Source: Telmatactis stephensoni (Eukaryota > Cnidaria > Anthozoa > Actiniaria > Isophelliidae). From it: a stretch of DNA of 64,000 nt. The notes below the pieces were generated by a model. It made no database searches and was not told where the DNA came from. It was given only the letters and a program-made list of their open reading frames with translations. Every line of letters starts with the position of its first letter. Within the stretch, counting starts at the first letter, position 1. The stretch spans positions 124,001 to 188,000 of the forward strand of contig JALIZF010001804.1 in NCBI GenBank assembly GCA_029948255.1, read 5' to 3'. Shown here piece by piece: positions 61,644 through 64,000 of the stretch. The translations under genes and the position numbers were made by a program.

Positions 61644-64000
61644 AATTACACTTAATTCACGCTCACTGCAGAATGTTTTGTATCCTCAGGCTGTAGCAGT
61701 CGGCGGCGCTAAACGTCAGCACTGTTACAAAAATCCTCTATATGCCTAAACACTGCTCTACAGCAATGAACATGTCAGGGATTGAACCAATTAGCGCCTA
61801 AGGGACAATTGAAAGCCGCACTCGGGTCGTTCGGCTCAGTTTAAAATATCGTGCAGCGGCAAGCCTTTGTGTTTCATATGGTTTACCGATCACTTTTCAA
61901 AGGGTGCTTTTGGGAATTGACAAGGGCTTGAGTGGCAAGCCAGACAGATTTTAATTATTTTCTGTCGTATTAAAGTTTCCAATTATTTGCAAATCAATTG
62001 AGACCCCCCGATGGTTTATAGTACTTGTGAACTCGTCACCTTATATGTGATTGGCAGATTATGAAAGAAAATCGTATCATAATGCTATCCAACACCCAAT
62101 AATCTTTGGAATATAAACAAGCAGGCGGAGCTTTCTCACAATTTTCACTAGACCTTTGTATGTTTACTCTCGTGTATTCGAGCAAGGAAAGGAAGGCGTA
62201 AGGTAATGGCTACGCGTTGAGTGCATGGCCCGGTCGACCAAGACAACTCAGACAGAGAGCGCTCAAACTTTCTACTGATATACAAAACTTTGCGAGCGCT
62301 ATCCTTTCTGCCAAGAGCCCACACCACCTTACATTGTTTGCAAATCGTAAACGTACTGGCTGATTGGTCTTTCTTAAATGAATCCTGACAAAATGCTTCC
62401 TGAGTCGTGACGGGTCTAGTGCAGGCTGGATGTTCTAAATTACACTCGATTAGATAGCGGCATACTTTGAACTTTCCTAGAATATCATAACATGATAAAG
62501 AGTGCCACCAACACTCCCACACCAGCCATTTGGATGCCCAGAATTATTTCCCCCCTCTTAAAGGAGATCGATCCAAATCTACGTTTATCATCGTTAGGGG
62601 GAAAAGTTCCTTAAGTTAAAAAAGGAAGGTGTTCTCAAGACCAAAGAGCACCCGAATGTCCTTGTTCTTTGACAAAGAGCTGGCGTAAGTGCTTATCGCA
62701 GGATGGCATTATTCGAATCTAACATCGCTTTTATTCACTTTAGTTTAATCAGAAGTGTTTGTCCTTTAGCTCAGGACGGAGAAGGACAATCACAAGAGAA
62801 CGAGCCTTGCCTGCGGCCGACAGTCTGCGACTCGGATTCGTTTAATTATTCAATGAATATGTTCTTATGTATTTTATTATGTCACCAAGTTCTCTTAATG
62901 ACTCTTGTAGTTTACAACACGATCCGATGAAACTTTGAGTCCTTGAGCCAGTCGAGCGAAAACCAAAAACACACAACGAAACCGAGAGAAAGACAGTCTC
63001 GTGGAACTGTGAACATCTGCTTGTCGGAAGGGGTTTTGGGGGTCAAGCTTAGAAGACTCATTTTAAAACAAGAGTTTGGGAGTGAGTGATTTCTATCAAA
63101 GGGCTGTCTTGAAACAAATTGGTGCCTTCTACAGGTGCTTAAATTTTAAAAAGGGGAAAAATCTCTCGTAATAATTAATACCAATAGATCAACCGGATAT
63201 ATTGGTGCACCTAGATCAATATTAGTCAAGCGCCCGATAAACCATTCGTGATGAATTGCTAGGGCTAGGGTTATGTCAATGTTTGTTTGAGTCTGATTTC
63301 TTTAGTAAATACGTAGGTAAGCGTATCATATCATAAGTAAAGACCTTTCAAGTCTTTCTAAACAGTCACAGGTAGGTGTCGTTAACCGTACTAATGCGAG
63401 GATGAAGCAGACGGAGAATGCGTTCTCTTGCGTGTTCAATGCTGAATCGAGCCGTCAATTGACAGAAGAGAGAGATCTAATACATCGGTAGCCCGCTGCG
63501 AATGGCCTTTTACAGCCTATGTTATATCATACTTCGCTGTAGCTATTGATCGAAGTATACTATACTGTGCTTTTTGTTGTCAGGAGAACTCATGCCCAAC
63601 TCAGATATGTCTTTCACCGACTCAACGCATATTGAATGAATCATCAACGTTAAGGTATGGAAATTTAAGCAACCACCAAACGGTCCGCTCAAGCACCAGA
63701 GTCACGAAAACTCTTCAATGTTGGATATTACACTTTTAAAAATAGCCGCTAGTTCCTCGAGTACTCAAGTGGTATTAGACAGCAATCTTCAAGTTATTAT
63801 TTGATAACTAAAGAAAAACAGAACCGCGGTGCGATTTTTCTAGAGCAGTATTAGCATATTTGACCGACACTTTAGACAATAGGCCAGCGTGTTTGGACTA
63901 AAAGACGTCGCTTAATACGAGAGCGATATTCATTAACTTTTATATTTTTGCATCCGTTTTTTATACTTTGAAGGATCAAATACAGATTTTCACGAAATAA
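61644..64000. other. Upstream region of the AP-2 gene, no gene recognised
   Basis: Likely 5' untranslated and promoter sequence of the AP-2 gene, given its position. The longest frame (62148-62522, minus, 124 codons, Cys- and Ser-rich) has no recognisable domain and no clear splice link. No TATA box or CpG-rich core was singled out. Confidence 0.45.

Noticed and set aside
62148..62522. 124-codon frame upstream of the AP-2 gene
   Set aside because: No domain, no neighbouring exon and no repeat relation; could be chance.

Overview
The window reads as nuclear DNA of an animal, most likely an anthozoan cnidarian (coral or anemone). It is AT-rich and its genes are split by GT-AG introns. It carries an AP-2 transcription factor gene, which only animals have, a tandem family of CD20/MS4A-like four-pass membrane proteins, LINE fragments and many short inverted-repeat transposons. 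The phylum is an inference. No bacterial operon, CRISPR array, rRNA or complete tRNA gene was seen.

Left two thirds (about 1-45,000): four MS4A-like paralogs stand head to tail on the minus strand, here numbered 1 to 4 from left to right: 616-5923, 12437-22077, 26395-34743 and 37572-44753. Each rebuilds as five coding exons with conserved phases (0, 0, 1, 0). Intron 2 is always tiny (82-83 bases). Intron 3 always carries a tandem repeat. Paralog 4 is fully open (272 aa). Paralog 3 is complete except for one extra base in exon 1. Paralogs 1 and 2 have lost the cysteine-bearing loop between membrane segments 3 and 4. In both, a 20-base minisatellite abuts the cut exon 3, yet an in-phase donor and acceptor would still give a four-pass protein of 190 or 189 aa (paralog 2 only if its exon 1 frameshift is discounted). 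The missing loop exon of paralog 2 lies inverted, on the plus strand, inside its own minisatellite. Long flanking blocks (5200-8860 with 21340-24860, and 10955-12060 with 24925-26030) show that the cluster grew by segmental duplication.

Across the duplicated blocks, comparing paralogs shows filled and empty transposon sites. Two large TTAA-flanked foldback elements, a mobile element family with TATACACC-type ends, a foldback carrying a tRNA-like B box, CR1/L2-like LINE pieces and probable Penelope-type hammerhead motifs can be placed this way.

45,000-49,750 is a transposon graveyard of nested inverted-repeat elements, two with perfect 8-base target duplications. 49,760-61,643 is one seven-exon AP-2 (TFAP2) gene on the minus strand, with its DNA-binding and dimerisation domain clearly readable but one extra base in exon 5. 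61,644-64,000 is upstream sequence with no recognisable gene.

All exon joins were made by eye from splice signals, phase and similarity between paralogs; none has transcript support here.
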